DNA from: Turritopsis dohrnii
Lineage: Eukaryota; Cnidaria; Hydrozoa; Anthoathecata; Oceaniidae
Reading direction: 5' to 3'
NCBI GenBank assembly: GCA_027922465.2
Contig: BQMF02000259.1
Span: 248,001-312,000 of the forward strand
Length of the DNA: 64,000 bases
This document shows, piece after piece, positions 43,498 to 57,100 of the stretch; within the stretch, counting starts at the first letter, position 1, and each line of letters begins with the position of its first letter. The notes under the pieces are model-generated. The model did no database searches and was not told the DNA's origin. It worked only from the letters and a program-made list of their open reading frames with translations. The position numbers and the translations under genes are program-made.

Positions 43498-43973
43498 CAT
43501 TTTAATTGAACAGTTTTTAAAAAATTCTCACAAGTAATTGATTTTTTTCGTGTAACAGGGGCTCATCGATTTCATGAATCTCCCTAATATATCCTACGAA
43601 TATTTAAAGAGAACAGCGACCAGAATAAGTAACAAATGAAGGATATCAACAAAACGAATATGAATATGAAAAGGGATTATTATTGTTATGACAGCCTATT
43701 AAAAACATTATTCCACATTGGGATTCACGCATAAGGCATTTATAATTTGGTGGCTTCTCAACTAATCAGTAAGTCTTGTTTACCCAAATATTATAGTAAT
43801 CATCAATAGGTGGGTATTCACACGTGCCGTGGACCGTGGGTGTCCGTGCAATCGAAAAAGCAAGAGGGTTAACAACAGGCTGCTTATGATATAATTATCT
43901 TCAGTACTATCTTGGGACGTAAAGTTTAGGGGAAAAGTATTTCAATTATTTATTTAGTAGAGAAGGGTTGCTG

Positions 43974-44261
43974 CAACCTCGTTCCCAAGGCTTCTTTCGT
44001 GTGATGGTTTTTTAGAAGGAAACATATCAAGTTACAATACTGATAAATTAATCCAGTATTCCTGATAAATTTCTGATCAATCAGTATTTAAGGATTATTT
44101 CGTCCATATAGCAATAAATTACTAATTGCGGTTTGTCGAACGAATTACCGATTATTTGTTTTCTAATCAGCAACTTACTGATTTAATTCGCAAAAATTGT
44201 TATGATTTTCCAATATATTGTCCATTTTGCAAAAATCCAAGAAGTTCTGTGAACGAGGTTG
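43974..44261. mobile_element. Longer CAACCTCG-family element
   Basis: The left end CAACCTCGTTCCCAAGG and the right end GTGAACGAGGTTG are inverted. About 288 bp with several AATC.GTAA-type internal repeats. No clear target duplication. Confidence 0.6.
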
Positions 44262-44749
44262 AGGATTGTTCCATATTAATACACGTTTATAAGCAACACT
44301 AGTAAATTTTCTCAAAAAGTTAAGCAACAGTACTACAAGGATCTTAAATTAGCAACGTGAAATTTTGAAATAATGCAGCACTAGCATTGCTAACAGCACA
44401 TTTCTTAAAGCTGCCACACTAGGTGGTTATACTATGTTGCAGTATTGTGTCCTACACTTTGTACTTAAATACTTAAGCTTACACAAAGGTATTCAAGACT
44501 AGAAATAGATATTTTTTCAATTAATTCTCACCAACAAATTAAGCAACATTACTACTAAAAGATGGTCATTTTTTAAGCAACATTACTACTAAGGTCTGAC
44601 CTTGGTTGCTTATAAAAAAAACCGTGTATTATGCAAAAAAAGATTTTTTTCAACAAAAAAACATCGAGCCGATCTTATTTATATGGTTTTCTAAATTTAT
44701 ACCGGAGAGGAGGGAGGGTGTTAAAAGATTCCTGGCATCAAACAGGTTG

Positions 44750-45031
44750 TACCTATCGGGGAGAAAAGTGACTGATTTTTTGGGGTGCTGACTTAAATTT
44801 TCCCCGACCAAATTTTCCCCCGACTTTTCTGCACCCGACCAAACATTTTCCCCGACTTTTTTCCCCGATAAGGTATATAATAACTCAGACGTTATTTATT
44901 GTAATATCTTGATTATTTTCTTCTTATATTGAAAATATTGAGTCAGGGAAAAAGTGACTAATTTCAAAAATTTGTCGGGGAAAAGTGACTAAAATTTCCT
45001 TAGGTGACTAAAATTTTCCCCCGATAAGGTA
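44750..45031. mobile_element. MITE, TIR TACCTTATCGGGG
   Basis: Left TACCTATCGGGGAGAAAAGT and right TTTTCCCCCGATAAGGTA are inverted. Internal AAAAGTGACTAA and TTTTCCCCGAC motifs repeat in both orientations. Confidence 0.65.
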
Positions 45032-45372
45032 TTTGCTAAACATGACATGGGGGATTATATTCTTTTACCATTTCATTAATGCTCACTAGTTACTTACAGC
45101 AATGCTATGTATTGCATTTCTCTGAGTGTTTTCCTATGATGTATTTTCAGTCGAAATTTGTGGATAAGAGCTTAATTTGAAGTAGAACAGAAAAACGCAT
45201 AAGTATAGAAATAATTTCGTATTTCTTGATGCATCTAATCAAATCGACACTTCAAAACGATTGTCTTAAACCTTTAAACTGACTGATGGAATGAAACGAA
45301 AGTTCTTCCAGAAAATTGAAGCAACAATCCGGGCATTAGGGCCTCCGCTCCATAAAATCAATTATTTTCTAT

Positions 45373-45549
45373 CTGTAACGCTTTTAGACGAGTTTGTTTC
45401 AAAGACGTCTTAAAACTGTATCAAAAACGTCTTTTTTGCATTTTGAAAGACATCTTAAAGACGACTTGCAGACGTTTTAAAGACGGCTTTTTCACTCGTC
45501 TTGAAGACATCTCAAAGAGGTCTTTGAAATTCGCCTAAAAGCGTTACAG
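45373..45549. mobile_element. MITE, TIR CTGTAACGCTTTTAG
   Basis: CTGTAACGCTTTTAGACGA and GCCTAAAAGCGTTACAG are inverted ends of a 177-bp element full of AGACGTCTT-type palindromes. Those motifs continue to about 45620. Confidence 0.7.
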
Positions 45550-45813
45550 ATTTCAACTAAATGGAGACGTATTAAAAGACGTCCTTTGGTATCTTGAAAG
45601 ACGTCTTGAAGACGTTTTTGTGTTTACTGGGTGATATCCCGCTAATGAAACCAGTAGCCTGGTTAGGAAATAAAGCGTTCCTGTAAATATCAATATCAAG
45701 GTGTGTTCCGGTTTTATTGGGTCAGGGATCTAATGAATTTTGAAGTTATACTCTGAAATTCAAGAAATTGCCGTTTGGTTGTGGATCTAGTTCATTCATT
45801 TTCGCTGGAACTC

Positions 45814-45891
45814 TCATATAACATCTACAATCTTATATAACATCTACAATCTCATATAACATCTACAATCTCATATAACATCTACAATCTT
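45814..45891. repeat. 19-bp tandem repeat, four copies
   Basis: The unit ATCTACAATCTCATATAAC is repeated four times with one variant base. Confidence 0.85.
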
Positions 45892-45934
45892 GTCGAAAAC
45901 ACCATGTTGAATCAGAAGTATAGGAAGTATACAG

Positions 45935-47245
45935 TACAAGATATGATCTTTACGTGGATGATTTGGCATCTGGTGAAGAGACTGAGGAGGAAGCACAACT
46001 AATGAAGGATACTTCAATCCAAGTATTTGCTGAGACAGGTTTTACCATGCACAAATGGCAACCCAATCTTCCTAGCTTAGAAACATCATCACCAATCCAA
46101 GCTCCAGAAAATTTCCCAAAATCTCGCGTTGCAACAAAGAATGAAGAATCCAAGATCTTAGAATAAGCATGAAGGCACTCTAGGCGTAGAATTTCGAATA
46201 TGCTAAGAAAGTTTAGAAAGAAAAGATACTCAAAGCAACGGTATCTGTTTCTGATCCACTTGATATTGCATTGCTGTTACTATTCCCCGAAGCATTACAA
46301 GAATAAATCGATCTTTTTATTTTAAATAGAAAGATCTCTAATAGAACTTCGTGGTTTTGGAGATGCCAGCAAAGAAGGATAATGCACTGATGTTTATTTT
46401 CATCATAAATTTACATTGTCGTCCATCACTCTGATGGAACAAGTGTTGGGTTACTGACAGCAAAATTTCTAAAAGAGAAACCTCTATACCTCGCTTGGAG
46501 CTAGTAGCTGGACATATGTAACAAACTTACTGAGTGATGTAACATCAGCAATTGGTTGGCTTGACAGTGCAATTGCCTTGTAAGGGATACGAAGCAACAA
46601 TAAGGAGTGAAAGCAATTTGTTTCAAACAGAATCTCCAAAATCAGAAGAAAGACATCATTTGCAGACATTGATCAATACAAGATAAGCCAACTGACACTG
46701 AGAGTGAAGAAACAACTAAATTACCATCCCTCCTCCAATTTAATGGTCCAAATTGGCTCAAAGGCAAAAGCAATCCGCCCGTCCGAAAACATTACAAATC
46801 TTAATTTTAAAAAGTTGAGGAGAAAAGAAAGTTGACGAAACAAATTCATTTCACTGCATTAATCCAACCTTTTACATCAGACCAAGTACTAGAAATATTT
46901 CAGTTCCTTAAAGTTATAAGAACAACACCTTGGATAAAAAGGTTCATGCATAACAGTCAGGCCCAAAAGAAAATCAAAGGTGAATTGGTGAATTGTTACC
47001 AATTGAAATTGAGAAGGCCAGAGATGTTTGGATTCATATAACTCAAACGTCTGCAGTTGAAACAAATAATCATAACCATGTTGTAGAACGATTGCACTTA
47101 ATTCAGAATGCTGGAGGTATATTAGTTTGCAAGGGAAGAATACAGGGTGAATATCAAATTTATCTATCTGAAGATCACAAATTTACTAAACCCAACATTG
47201 CAGATGCGCACAGAGAAACAAGTCTACACCATCCTTAAAAAAGGG
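45935..47245 (+). pseudogene. Decayed BEL/Pao LTR-retrotransposon pol fragment
   Basis: Begins in the RT catalytic box LYVDDLASGEETEEEAQLMK, followed by GFTMHKWQPN as in Pao RTs. Frame-shifted pieces then match the RNase H-like/A17 region (PRLELVAGHM, NGPNWLKGKSNPP) and the integrase zinc-binding region (EIEKARDVWIHITQ, GGILVCKGRIQGEYQIYL). Multiple stops and frameshifts make it non-functional. No LTRs were identified. Confidence 0.75.
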
Positions 47246-48604
47246 GGAGAGTGTGAAGTCTTGTTACTATTTATCATTGTACCAAAGAGAAATAAGTAAA
47301 TAAAAATAATAATGATGACCTGTGGCTCGGCTCGACTGTTAAAAACCAAATGCCGAGCAGCCGTGCTGAAAAATGTCCAAATTCGGCTTGGCACGGAGCA
47401 CAGCTTATAAAATGGACCAACAGGGGAAATTTTACAGGGACAATTTTACAGGGACAATTTTACAGGTAGTAATTGTGCTAGAACCTGAGACTGACACCTC
47501 GTGCACGATATCCATCATGTCCACACTGTGTTAACGCAAAAGAAGCAAAAAAGAAACATTAAACTATATATATCTATATTTTGGATTTAAGATTTTCTTC
47601 ATCTCATACAGTATCAATAAAATCTTCAATTTCTTGTATTTTAGTAAGTAAGTGAGTAAGAAGTTAGTAACTGGGAGTGTTTAGACCTTTGGGCTTCCTC
47701 CATCCACCACGCACACAGTAGTAGTGGTGGTGTTGGCTATTCTGCCCTCCCCGACTTGCAACTGGTAGTTGATTTTCTTTGCCGTGTGTCATAATATGAG
47801 ACACATTTTCGTACGATTTTTTATGTTTACAACAGCGGTGATGCGACCTTTGCAACAAAAATCGTATGAAAATCGTACGGTGTAAATTACCCTTAAAACG
47901 CCCGATACAGAAACTATAGCGCAGTCCCTTGTGGGCGGGGAATTTCAGCTTTGACAAAGGGACTTCTCCCTCTGCATCCCAGAGAAAAAAATAAGCATAG
48001 CCTTGGTTCATCAGATGCTCCATTATTCAGGGGTTTAACCGTGAGATATTAATGTATGAACGGAGACTCTTATTGGAAACAGCGAGAAGAACTAGTGAAG
48101 ATATTATAATAAAGAAAAGAAAACTCACATGTATCTCTGGATCATCTCTGGATTAAACGCCAGAAGATATGTTTGTATAACTACCTCTGTAGTTCGCATG
48201 TAGCATCAATTCTGGACTAACTCAATTCAAAAAAGCGAAATAAAGCTCATCATCAAAATGAGGGAATGATGGTGGGGTTTTCCTCTCGCTTCCATAGCTA
48301 AATAATATGATTTGAAAACTAACTTTTTGTTTATTATGCTTGAGATAATACTTCCATCAATTTCAAATCATCCTATCACATATCAAAATTACCCAAATAC
48401 ACTTCTTGGACAATGGTGGAAGGAAAAGTAAGTATAAAGTAGAGAAGTTTATTTACCATTTACCATAATGATGGTGTTTGCAGCTCCAAGAAAGTCATAA
48501 GCCGTATTGCTGCTTTTTGTAGTGTTAAGATTCTGTGGGTATAGATGTTGTCACAGAGACCCCAGATTTGGCAGGCAAAGCGCATACGAGAGCTAAATAT
48601 TGTT
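47246..48604. other. Intergenic DNA
   Basis: A 14-bp tandem (TTTTACAGGGACAA, nearly 3 copies) lies at about 47425-47466. No supported gene. The 119-codon minus frame at 47664-48023 has no recognisable domain. Confidence 0.4.
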
Positions 48605-51060
48605 ACTTACTTACTTGAGATGGCTTCTGTGAATCTTCACTCACGACGGTGTCCAATGCTTGACCATTTCTACAATGCTGTTGGAATCTGCTCTCCTAAG
48701 TGAAAGGTAGCTTGACAGCAGTGGTTCATCAGGTATGTGTCGTAGAAATTGGTCTAGTTTAGTTTTGAAGGTGGTTTTGGCACAGTCACTTGTATTTCTG
48801 ATGTGTTTGGGAAGGACATTGAAGAGTCTTGGCCCTTCTTCAGACAGACAACCTTTCCAGATATTTCTATGGGTTGAGTTAACTGGTTTGAGGTGACATT
48901 TCCGTCCTAGCCTCTGACTTGTGCGTGCATGTATACCACTGTTACTGTCATCAAGATTGAAGTTTGGGACCAAGGATGCACCAAGTGTATATGATTTTAT
49001 ATCTTTCTCTTCTCCTCTCGAGACTGTGGGTATTCAGCTTCTTCAATTTCTCCCAATAATTTAGGTTTCTTAGTGATGGTATACCGTTCAAAAATGATTT
49101 CTGGAGGGCTTCAAGATCTTGCTTAGAGATCGTTTCGTTGGATCCCATAACTGAGAACAATAGTCCAGGTGTGGAATAACCAACGATTTCCATAGTGTTA
49201 GCATCGGTATTGTGTCCCTGGATTGGAAGGTTCGGTAGATCCATGAACTTAAGTTCTTAACTTTCAGGATTTATTTTCAATTTGCAAGTCGTACGACATA
49301 TCAGTTGACAATATAACACCAAGATCTTTCACAGAGGTGACTGAATCAATTTTTGTTCCTGTATCTGATAGGTATGAAGAATGGGACTTGAGCTCCGTAT
49401 TCTTTCCATATGAGAGATGCTCATATTATTCTGTTCTGTCCACTCGTAGACAGCATGAAGGTCATTTTGTAGCTCTGCAACATTTTCAATGTTTGAAATA
49501 CCTTTCAGCAGCCTCGTATCGTCGGCAAATGAAGATAGAGTTGAATGGATAACATTTTTGTCAATATCCTGGATCATAATGAGGAAGAGTAGTGGGCCCA
49601 GGACAGACCCTTGTGGGACTCCAGAAATAACAATGGTTTTGAATGATAGAAATCCATCGACGGAGACGAATTGCAAGCGACCTGTAAGAAAAGACTTTAG
49701 CCATTTATGGATTCTTCCTCCGATTCTGTCCTTTTTCAGTTTGTTTAACAGGATTGAATGATCAACCCTATCAAATGCTTTACTGAAATCAAGGTATAGC
49801 ACGTCTACATTCTCCCCTTTTTCCTTGTGTGAGATTAGTTTTTCTGTGTGTGCAAGTAGCTTAAGACATGATCGACCTGTCCTAAAACCGTGTTGGGTCG
49901 AATTGTAGAGTTGATTTGCTTCGAGGTGTATTTGTAGATTTTTTCTCAAAATCTTTTCAAAAACTTTTGTTACTAATGATGTTAGTGCAATTGGACGGTA
50001 GTTCACTGGTGCGCTTTGATCACCACCTTTAAATATAGGGATATATGACTTGTTTTGAGAATACTTGGGGTTGTTCCATTATCCAAATTGCTTCGCCAGA
50101 TAATTTTCAATGGTTTTGCAAGTGAATCTTTGCACTTCTTTAGGAAAACTGCTGGTATTCCATCAGGTCCAGGAACTGAATTAGACGGTATTGTGTCGAT
50201 CTCTCTAATGAAGTCGTCTTCAGTGAATTCCATGTTCTCTAGAAGTGAACTTTCCTGGTGTTCTTGATGGTCGGGAAAACTGTAGTCTTTTTTGGGTAAT
50301 GTAAAAACAGACATGTATTGTCTTTGGAGAATGTAAGCCATTTCGTAACAGTCGGCTGTAAGTTTGTTTTTTGTTGGGTCATAAAGAGGTCCAACTTTTG
50401 GTTTGGTATTGCTTAAACGTTTTGGGTATGAGTAAAAATATTTAGGATTAGTTTTTATCTTAGATGTTGCATCGTATTTGCTGTCCATTCTCTCTTTTTT
50501 ATAAGATTCTTGTAATTTGAATTCGATGTCGATAAGTTTTTGTTTGTTCTTGTTACTTTGACAATTTTTTGTAAGTTTTTTGCGTTTTCTCATTAAAATC
50601 CTACGGTCACGTGGAACTGTGAAATGTTTTTTGGGTGGTTTTCTTGCAGGTAAGTTATTGGAGATAATATGTAAACAGTTGTCAAGGAAAGCTTTATATT
50701 GTATATCAGGATTTGGTTGATCCAACACCTCATCACAGTTAACGTGAGATAGTTGATTGCTAATGCTTTCCCAATTGATTTTATCGCTATGGAAATTAAA
50801 TCCATCAAATTCACTTTTTAAATTTTTGCAATTACTTTCGAAGGTTGGTTTATTCTGAACTAAGTGGGTAGCGATATCAATGAAATAGTGGTCTGAATAG
50901 GTGGTGGTTGTGCATGTGTAATTAAAGATAGGGTCTGCGTTGTTTGTTAATAGAAGATCAAGGACGTTTTCGTCGCGGTGTGTAGAATTGTGAATTATTT
51001 GTGTTAGGATGGTAAATTGCATGGTAAATGTTAAGGAGGGAGTTTTGGGGGACGTAATGT
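48605..51060 (-). mobile_element. CR1/L2-like LINE, EN end through RT to 3' tail, frameshifted
   Basis: In transcript order: the end of an endonuclease domain (HRDENVLDLLLTNNAD, YSDHYFIDI) at about 51000-50870; a linker with VPGPDGIPAVFLKKCK; RT with NYRPIALTSLVTKVFEKIL, LDFSKAFDRVDHSILL, VPQGSVLGPLLF and catalytic SFADDTRLL (about 50006-49330); then the C-terminal region GRKCHLKPVNSTHRNIWKG. A (TTAC)3 at 48603-48614 is a short microsatellite tail as in CR1/L2. Frame breaks occur near 50005, 49330 and 49250. Confidence 0.8.
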
Positions 51061-51656
51061 CAAACTTTGGATAATGCCCCATTGGCTTTCTGTAGTTTTG
51101 CTGCAATTGATGAAGTATATATAAGTTTTCCATCTAGATGAACACCTAAGTATTTAACACTGTGACTTGTGTGAATGCGCTTACCACATGGTGTTAAGTA
51201 TGGTATAAAGTCCAGAATATGAGACCGGGATTTAGGGATCAGGAATTCAGTTTTGCTAGCATTTAAGGAAACTTTGTTGGCATTTAGCCAAGAGCATAGT
51301 CGTTTAAGGTCAGCGTTAGTCTTCCAATAGAGAGACTCCAGTGAATTTGAAAAATTTAGGAGGTGTGTGTCATCTGCAAAGTGGTAGGTTTTAGATGACT
51401 TAATGCAGTAATGCAGATCATTAATGTACAGCAAGAATAACAACGGACCAAGCACTGAACCTTGTGGAACACCGTGGAGAATAGGTGATAATTTTGAGTT
51501 TGATTTGCTGATAGAGACATACTGGAAACGACCAGTAAGATAGGACGTGAACCAGTTGTTTGCTATACCTCGAATACCATACCATGCCATAGTGAAAAGG
51601 ATTTGATGATCAACAGTATCAAAGGCTTTTTGTAGGTCAACAAATACAGGCTTCTC
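51060..51656 (-). mobile_element. Third LINE, RT fragment
   Basis: VFVDLQKAFDTVDHQIL, YLTGRFQYVSI, GVPQGSVLGPLLFLLYINDL, catalytic HFADDTHLL and SVKYLGVHLDGKL. It joins the CR1/L2-like LINE at about 51060 in mid-sequence, so two different LINE bodies are fused head-to-tail. Confidence 0.8.
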
Positions 51657-52255
51657 ATTTTAGGAAAGTGTGCTGACACGGTAAATTACGTACATAAATC
51701 TCTGTGCATACACGATCAGATACAGTGCACAAAGTATGTTATAGCAAAAATTTTAGAATCTTGACTCTCTAAAATGTCTTTAAAATCAACTTCTCGTGAT
51801 TTTTGAGCATATAAATAACAACCCAACATTATTAACTTCATCATTTTTTTCATTCATTTTTTTTATGGATTTTTTCTTTCCAGAAGCCAGTCTTGTCATT
51901 ATGGGGTGTGCTCCTAAAGTTAGTTAAGACGCTCTTTTAATTGTGCAGGTAGATACTCTTTTAAAAACATGGTCAACTTTTATTATAATTAGTTTTGGTG
52001 TTCAATTGACAATGAAGGATAACTTAAGTGTAAGTGATTATTCACCAATTTGTTGTTGCTAGGGAGAACGGCCACCATTGCTAAGGTAATTTCCTTCGTT
52101 AATATGAATTCATCAGCAGGACTCGTTTTCGTGTTATTCAATGAAATTAAAAAGCATCTTAGTTTCCACTCTCTTTACAATCAGTGAAATGGAAGCTTAA
52201 CCTATTTTGCCTATGTGATGGTGCACGCGAACCCGATGGCGTAGGTCAAAATGAG
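51645..52255. mobile_element. Insertion splitting the third LINE
   Basis: The LINE frame stops near 51656 and resumes near 52260 (LTTHTLINIIECIGNCLDNG). The inserted segment has inverted ends around CTTCTCATTTT and AAAATGAGAAG and carries the dispersed block at 51890-52190. Exact limits are uncertain. Confidence 0.55.
51890..52190 (+). repeat. Dispersed repeat block R2, copy 3
   Basis: Same core (GGGAGAACGGCCACCATTGC, CATCTTAGTTTCCACTC), inside the insertion that splits the third LINE. Confidence 0.7.
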
Positions 52256-52394
52256 AAGCTTGCAAATATCCCACAAGCAAGCCCACCATTATCAAGACAG
52301 TTACCTATGCACTCTATAATGTTAATTAAAGTATGGGTGGTTAAGTGTTGCTTTCTAAATCCGAATTGTTTAGAATAAATGTGGTTATGCTGAT
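52256..52394 (-). mobile_element. N-terminal RT piece of the third LINE
   Basis: HNHIYSKQFGFRKQHLTTHT followed by LINIIECIGNCLDNGGLACG is the segment that normally precedes VDLQKAFDTVD. Confidence 0.7.
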
Positions 52395-52502
52395 TGAGAA
52401 AAGGAGGCGTGAGAAAATGGTTCTTTTCGCAAGTGTGTGACTTTATTTGGCAGTATCTATGGAATGATCGGTTGTGGACAGATAATTGTGTATATATTAT
52501 AA

Positions 52503-53915
52503 TCTATATCCTAATACGCGCTGTGCATCCGCTTTTTTCACGCTTTCACTCTCTAAAATTTCGGGTCCTTTTTGCGGTCACTTATTCATAATAGAGTGTC
52601 AGACCACGGCGGTTAATAGTTTTCTACGATTAGTATAAGGGGAAAACACTGCATTGCATTCGATCGTTTCAAATGTTTTGATTATTCGCGAGATCAAGAA
52701 ACAATAGACAACAACGAAAGTATTGCACGAAGATTTATTGATGTTTTTAGGGTAAGTACACTTTTGAAAATTTTTGTTTGTTTTGTTTTTCTTATAGTAT
52801 GAATAGGGTTTCTGCGTCATTACTTTTCCAATAATACGCTATTGAAGAAATGAATATCATGGTTTTTAATCATGACCTTCTGAGTTCGTACCAGAAAATC
52901 GCAATTGTTTACAATTCATATTTTGACACTTTTACGACTTCCGCGTTTGGCTTTTATTTACGTTCGGGTATGGATGAACAGTTACAGCGATTTTAATCTA
53001 TTTGTTGATTTCCTGTATACGCACAATTTATTTTGTATTAATTTATTTTTACTGCTGCATATATCGCACCGTAAAAGATTTATTATGAATATTTTTATGT
53101 GTTTCGGATCTTCTAATTAAAAAGTTTTTCTGTTCAGAACTCCTGTACTGATAGTAAACTAAAAAATGCTTGAGCCGGAATACCTAGAGATTTTTAATTA
53201 AAAGAAGGATGAGGAGTGTTTTTTTTTCGTATTGACGTTAGATTTTTTAACCATGGGGAACCATTGCATTGCATCTTCAATTGACACAATTTATTTTACA
53301 GAGTGAAACAAGTGGATGCACAGCGCATATTTTTATTTTTAATGGGTTACAGATGTTCCAAGTAAAACAACTTTTTTGTTCTGCGCTTCAGTTTTGATTG
53401 CAAACCTGGAAAAATGTTTAATGTACATGGCGTCTGTTTAAGTGGATATTTAAATCAGGGAAAAATTGCATTGCGTCTTCAATTAGAGATGCGAAGCTAT
53501 TTGGAAAATATCTCTAGAACCTCTAAGAAAATAACTGAATTTTTTCAACAGAACATTGACAACGGAGTTACGAACAGAGCTTTGACGTCACTCAAATGTT
53601 TCATCAACGACACCTCGGTAACGGTTGGTTGTCACTGAACGATCATACATGCTTTGGTATATTTTTTAGAGTTCAGTAATACAGTTAGGATCTCCAAATG
53701 TTATCTCTCTCTAATTGAAACGAATTTTATGGTACCTGCACCTATTATTTCTTTTTATTAAGGTTAGGGTTTTTAGGGAATTACAGAGAGTTTATAGTAC
53801 TTACAACACTGATGCACTTTCTGTTTTTTCATTCTGTGATTTAATTTTTGACACCATTTTTGAGACGTCATTTTCAGAAGTAAAACCCGTAAAAACTTTT
53901 TACACGGGATACTAG
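52503..53915 (+). mobile_element. Helitron (copy 4), 1.4 kb
   Basis: Starts TCTATATCCTAATACGCGC after A (52502) and ends TTTTTACACGGGATACTAG before T (53916), with the hairpin CCCGTAAAAA/TTTTTACACGGG just inside. An internal inverted piece (GTGGATGCACAGCGC near 53312) mirrors its own head (GCGCTGTGCATCCGC), suggesting a rearrangement or a nested inverted copy. Confidence 0.7.
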
Positions 53916-54109
53916 TAATATATATATTATTATATATCCTTTTTCTCTGCATATAATATAAAGCTGGAAATAATACCCCAAAGGATTTCAATAATATTTG
54001 CTAATAATTTGCTTATAATTTATAATTTTAATCATGCCAATCACTAAACCAAGAAGTTTTCATTCATGTTTTTTAGCAATGACTATTATTATAATTGATA
54101 AATGACGAG
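53916..54109. other. 5' flank of the FADD-like gene
   Basis: Contains an acceptor-like TTTTTTAG at about 54076, so a 5' UTR exon may lie further upstream. Confidence 0.35.
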
Positions 54110-57100
54110 ATGATTAAAATGACTCGTTCCAGAGCAAAGCTTGTAAAAGCTGCAAAGCAGTTGACGTCAAAAAATATAGAAGAAGTCAAGTACTTATTAA
54201 AGGATAAGATTGGTTATGGTGTTCTGGAGAACATAAAGAATGCAACAGACCTTTTCAATGAATTAGAACAACAAGATATATTTACAATAAATGATTTAAA
54301 TGGATTGATTGAAATAATGGAAGATATTGAACGAAATGATATTGCACAGTTGTTACGTGGAACAGAATCAGGTATATATATATAAATTTCTTTGAATTGT
54401 TATCTAATCATAGAAATTTATCAAGTCACTTTAAGTCATTAAAAATGTAGAAAGTAAAAAAATCACATTGCTATGACAAAAAGTTATCTATATATTAATA
54501 GCCAACTCTCTGTCTGTTTGTCTGATTTTGAGTTGTGAGAGTAATTATTTTATTTTATTTTGTGCGACGTCAGTGTGAAACTATTGTATTGAGACCCTAA
54601 TCGAATATGATGTTTAGGGAAAATTATCTTGATAACCAATAGGGATAACTGATGGTTTTTGGGGTCCGCCATACAGGCGATAGCGTGATGAAAAATTTGG
54701 GTCTAAATTTTTGGGGGACGGGTCTGTGATGTGATCAAAATTTTAAAACGATGATATCTCTATAATGGTTCCCATACATTTTTTTGATCAGTTTTTCGAG
54801 CTCTACAACATGGACACACTTATCATTGCCAATTCCTTAATTTTATTTTTCGTGAACTCAACACAGGTTGAACATGGGTGGCGAGTGCCGCCGCCTTGGT
54901 GGCTAGTCTATATATTAATAGCCAATTCTATGTCTGTTTGTCTGTCACACAAAATGGTAGATTCAGTTGTTAGCGAAATTATTTCTTTTTTTGTGTGCGG
55001 CGTCAGTGCGAAACCAAATACATTGCAACCCCAATCGAACGTGACTTTTTTTGGCTGGTGAACCAATAGGAATAATGTTTTTTTTTATTAAAATTATTAT
55101 TAATTTTATATTCTAAGGACTATTGTTGACTTGGCTTTCAAAACAGTACATCAACTAGATACAAAGAAACCAACTGATTAAACATTTTGGACAACAAGCA
55201 GTGGTGCCATAACATGGTAGCGTGTTCAGTTTGCCAGTGTTGTATCCTAACACTTGGCTGACTGTCTGAAATGGGTGAACCTTTTTTTCGAGCAACCAAA
55301 ATGTTTAAAAAATGAAGCTTTCCTCGCACGACTCAGACAGGTGAAAAAAGTGGGTCATGAAACAAAATATTTTTTTGCTTTTGTTTTAATAATTTAATTT
55401 CTTTTAATTGTTATGCGCTCTCATTGAACATGTTTTTTATTCACTTTATTCATTTTTGAAATAAAAGCTGATAATAAGTTGAAGTTTTTTCTCTCTACCT
55501 TTTGAGTGTATTGTTATACTGGTAAACAATTGGTTTTAAAAAATGAACACATCATGAAAAACCTGAAAAATAGTTGATGTAAAACTGATGTAACACTGAC
55601 TGCACACCAGAGGTTGTGACTTCGAATCTGCTTCTGGCTGAGCACAAGTTGTACAAGCCATTTATAAGGAAATTTGACGTTTATTGATACAGATCACTAA
55701 AGGAATGATTTAATTGGCTTGCAGAATATTCCACGTCTAAAAAGTTGAACATTATCCAACTTATATGTGGACACTTTTAGCAGAATTTGTTTAAAGGAGA
55801 ATTAACATCAAAAAACAACTTTCACTTACATAACTTATTACACGTAGAAAAATAAGACATTTTCCAAAATTTGTAAAAAATCTTCTAATAACGTTAAAAC
55901 AAGCTTTTAAAATATCACATGACTTTTTTACTGATGTCACAAGGTGACTACTGTTTTCTGTTTGTGAATGTGCAATACAAAAAGTTCAAAATATTTGAAC
56001 TTGAAAATATAAACTGCATAACATCTCATATAGACTTTATGTCTTGATGTTGACCAAATCTGTCCTCAAAATAGCTTTCATTTTGCTATCGCAGATTTAG
56101 GAACAAATTTTCCGTGATGAAAGAAATAAATAACAAAGTACTTATGTTATAAAATTCTTCTTTTGTGATATGAAATATTTTTATATGATCCTCAAAGATC
56201 ATTCAAAAGTGGAAAATCGAAACTAATGCATGATTTCTATAAACTATATATTTATTTGTCAGTCCTAACATTTTATAGCCATCTTTGAGCACGACATTTC
56301 TCTTTCACAGGATTGGGAAAGTAAAATTTTTTTATTTTTTTTATTTTTTTTTTTTTTTCAGTCTGTATTAGCCTCTGAGAACGAAAGAGAATATTCATTG
56401 AAATGTATTCCTTTGCATTGATTTTGTCCACGAATTTGCTCCCTGCGTAAAATTATGTTCAAATAGATATGAACTTTCTGTTGTATTGGGGAAGTAAAAT
56501 ACGAAATTGCCTCTCCAGGTCACTTAGTCTTGTCCCTTTTATTGGAACAAGCAAATGTTTGACAATAAGCCATGTTGTTACAGTAAAGAACGATAAATTA
56601 ATAATAAAATTTTCAACAACAAAACACTGTATAGTACACCTTAATAGTTTATTCTGAGTACATGTTAATAGTTTTTGTAGTTTGTGCCGCCCTCTAATAA
56701 ACACCACCTTCTTATTAATGCCGCCTTCTAATTAATGCTGCATCTTGAAAAGCGGTGTTTATTAGGAAACAAGCCAAACAAGAAATATTCTAAAAAGTTT
56801 AAAAATTTTATTTGATTTCTATATAATAAACGCTGTGGCGAGGAAATACAGTATTCCAATGGCTTCATGCTCAAAACTGTCTGTATATTTATCATGCCTT
56901 TATATATGTAAACACGAAACTGACATACAACTGGTGCTAAACGAGTTCTTGAGCATTTTCAGTTCATATCATTGAATATTGTTATTCTTTCAGTTTCAGA
57001 AGTCAAGAAAGTCATTATACCAAGTAAATCTCAACATATACCAAGTAAGTTTCGAATTTACTTTAATCTTTGTAGAATGGTGAGATGTACATAAAAGACA

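Noticed and set aside
45814..45891. Short regular repeats that could suggest a CRISPR-like array
   Set aside because: Units are directly adjacent with no unique spacers. It is a simple tandem repeat in a eukaryotic genome.
47664..48023. 119-codon minus-strand frame
   Set aside because: No domain, no splice context, and a composition like the surrounding non-coding DNA.
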